NCBI GenBank assembly: GCA_934202505.1
Contig: CAKPXW010000083.1
Coordinates: 1-7,639 of the forward strand
DNA length: 7,639 nt
Direction of reading: 5' to 3'
Origin: an uncultured Bacilli bacterium
Lineage (GTDB): Bacteria; Bacillota_I; Bacilli_A; RFN20; CAG-631
Shown piece after piece: positions 6,765-7,639 of this stretch (positions are counted from its first letter, which is position 1; each line of letters begins with the position of its first letter). Below the pieces are notes generated by a model. That model was not told the DNA's origin and searched no databases. It saw only the letters and a list, made by a program, of their open reading frames with translations. The position numbers and the translations under genes are program-made.

Positions 6765-6779
6765 AATAGTTAGTTTAAT

Positions 6780-6794
6780 TCAACAATTTGTTTA
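6780..6794 (+). repeat. Operator-like direct repeat, copy 1
   Basis: TCAACAATTTGTTTA contains the perfect palindrome AACAA-T-TTGTT (6782-6792). With copy 3 it shares 19 bases (TAATTCAACAATTTGTTTA). It lies upstream of a helix-turn-helix gene, as expected for an autoregulatory operator. Confidence 0.75.
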
Positions 6795-6800
6795 GCCAAA

Positions 6801-6815
6801 TCAACAATTTGTTTA
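6801..6815 (+). repeat. Operator-like direct repeat, copy 2
   Basis: The same 15 bases as copy 1, with the palindrome at 6803-6813. Its centre is 21 bp from that of copy 1, two helical turns, so both would face the same side of the DNA. Confidence 0.75.
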
Positions 6816-6825
6816 TTTACCTAAT

Positions 6826-6840
6826 TCAACAATTTGTTTA
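6826..6840 (+). repeat. Operator-like direct repeat, copy 3
   Basis: The third exact copy of the 15 bases, palindrome at 6828-6838, centre 25 bp after copy 2. It ends 25 bases before the GGAGG of the regulator gene. Confidence 0.75.
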
Positions 6841-6876
6841 ATATTATTTTGTAATTATTAATATTGGAGGATAATT

Positions 6877-7639
6877 ATGATAGGGGAAAATATAAAAAAA
6901 TTAAGGTCAAAAAATAACTTAACACAAAAGGAATTAGCCGATAAGTTATTTGTTACAGCTCAGGCAATTTCTAGATGGGAAAAAGAAGAAGTAGAACCAT
7001 CAATTGGTACTATAAAAGAAATGTCAAAAATATTTAATGTTTCTACTGATGAAATAATTGGAATACCAGCCAAAAAAGAACAAATTGAAGTTATAAAAAA
7101 AGAATATGTTTATAAAGAACCACCAAGACAAGCTTTAGCAACTTGTGAAGTATGTAATAAATTGATATATGATTCTAATGATCTTATTCGATGGAATACA
7201 GGTAGGCATAAAACTCCTCATGTTTGTTGTAGAAAGTGTAAAGAAGAAAGAGAAAAAAGAATTCATGATGAAAAAATATATAATTCTGAAAAAAGAAGAT
7301 CATTGTCATTTATTTTAGGAATAGTTAGCGCAATTATAGTTTTTATTGTTTTCCTTACTATAGGAATTATAAATAAAGATAATATGATGATTATAGTAGG
7401 AACAATATTCACCATTTTAGCATTTACAATGGTTTCTTGTTTAGTTTTAAATAATAATTTCTTAGGAGAATTGATGCTTGGATTATTTGAACTTGGTTTT
7501 GTAAAAATGCCAGGCGTTATTTTTTCTTTAGATTTAGATGGGATTATTTGGTTGATAACTATAAAATTACTTTTATTTATAGGTGGTATATTTTTAGCTA
7601 TATGCGCAGGGATTCTTGCAATTGCAATAGGAGCATGCA
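6877..7639 (+). CDS. XRE-family regulator with zinc knuckle and membrane domain, 3' partial
   Basis: The frame is open to the window edge (254 residues seen). GGAGG stands six bases before the ATG. Residues 2-65 are an XRE/Cro-type helix-turn-helix: IGENIKKLRSKNNLTQKELA, then VTAQAISRWE as the recognition helix and a close at FNVSTDEIIG. A linker leads to C90-x2-C93 and C118-x2-C121 (with an extra C117 and nearby H111 and H115), a candidate zinc knuckle. After a charged stretch come membrane segments at about 143-165 and 170-191 and a third from about 223 or 229 onward; the block PGVIFSLDLDGIIWLI (212-227) is typical of a set of Firmicute membrane-bound XRE proteins. It probably binds the three palindromes upstream while anchored in the membrane. 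The signal sensed is unknown. The C-terminus is missing from the window. Confidence 0.92.
   Translation, partial: MIGENIKKLRSKNNLTQKELADKLFVTAQAISRWEKEEVEPSIGTIKEMSKIFNVSTDEIIGIPAKKEQIEVIKKEYVYKEPPRQALATCEVCNKLIYDSNDLIRWNTGRHKTPHVCCRKCKEEREKRIHDEKIYNSEKRRSLSFILGIVSAIIVFIVFLTIGIINKDNMMIIVGTIFTILAFTMVSCLVLNNNFLGELMLGLFELGFVKMPGVIFSLDLDGIIWLITIKLLLFIGGIFLAICAGILAIAIGAC

Noticed and set aside
6780..6840. Three regularly placed repeats considered as a small CRISPR array
   Set aside because: The repeats are only 15 bases and the gaps 6 and 10 bases, far too short for spacers, and there are no cas genes. An operator cluster fits better.

Overview
The window comes from an AT-rich, low-GC Gram-positive type bacterium. 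Shine-Dalgarno sites are strong (GGAGG and close variants), codons end mostly in A or T, and UGG encodes Trp with no internal UGA, so the standard bacterial code fits. Gene content and protein style suggest a gut Firmicute of the Erysipelotrichia/Bacilli or clostridial kind. This is inference from style, not a placement.

Left part (1-2931, + strand): the distal end of an L-rhamnose catabolic operon. It holds a rhamnulokinase cut by the window edge (rhaB), L-rhamnose isomerase (rhaA) and rhamnulose-1-phosphate aldolase (rhaD). The genes are 1 and 4 bases apart and end at a clear Rho-independent terminator. Together they turn L-rhamnose into dihydroxyacetone phosphate and L-lactaldehyde. The rhamnulokinase stops a few dozen residues before the usual family C-terminus, right where the rhaA ribosome binding site begins.

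Middle part (2938-6066, - strand): a ferrous iron uptake operon converging on the rha operon. In order of transcription it reads FeoA-like protein, FeoA, FeoB and a small FeoB-associated Cys-rich membrane protein, then its own terminator. A near-consensus promoter (TTGACA-16-TATAAT) lies upstream. Two TTAG-N6-CTAA palindromes, one next to the predicted start site and one in the leader, look like operators for a DtxR/IdeR/MntR-type metal repressor. The leader can also be drawn as a small branched RNA fold.

Right part (6023-7639): directly upstream of the feo operon and partly under its promoter lies a decayed gene on the - strand. Its pieces are spread over all three frames but assemble in order into one multi-spanning membrane protein of about 200 residues. 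Divergent from it is a gene cut by the right edge, encoding an XRE-type DNA-binding protein with a four-Cys zinc-knuckle candidate and several membrane segments. Three copies of a 15-base sequence, each containing the palindrome AACAATTTGTT, sit between its candidate promoter and its start codon and are probable operators.

No rRNA, tRNA, CRISPR array, insertion sequence or phage gene was seen. The sugar and iron operons are conventional. The less ordinary material is the shortened RhaB, the feo leader, the membrane-protein pseudogene and the regulator with its triple operator.
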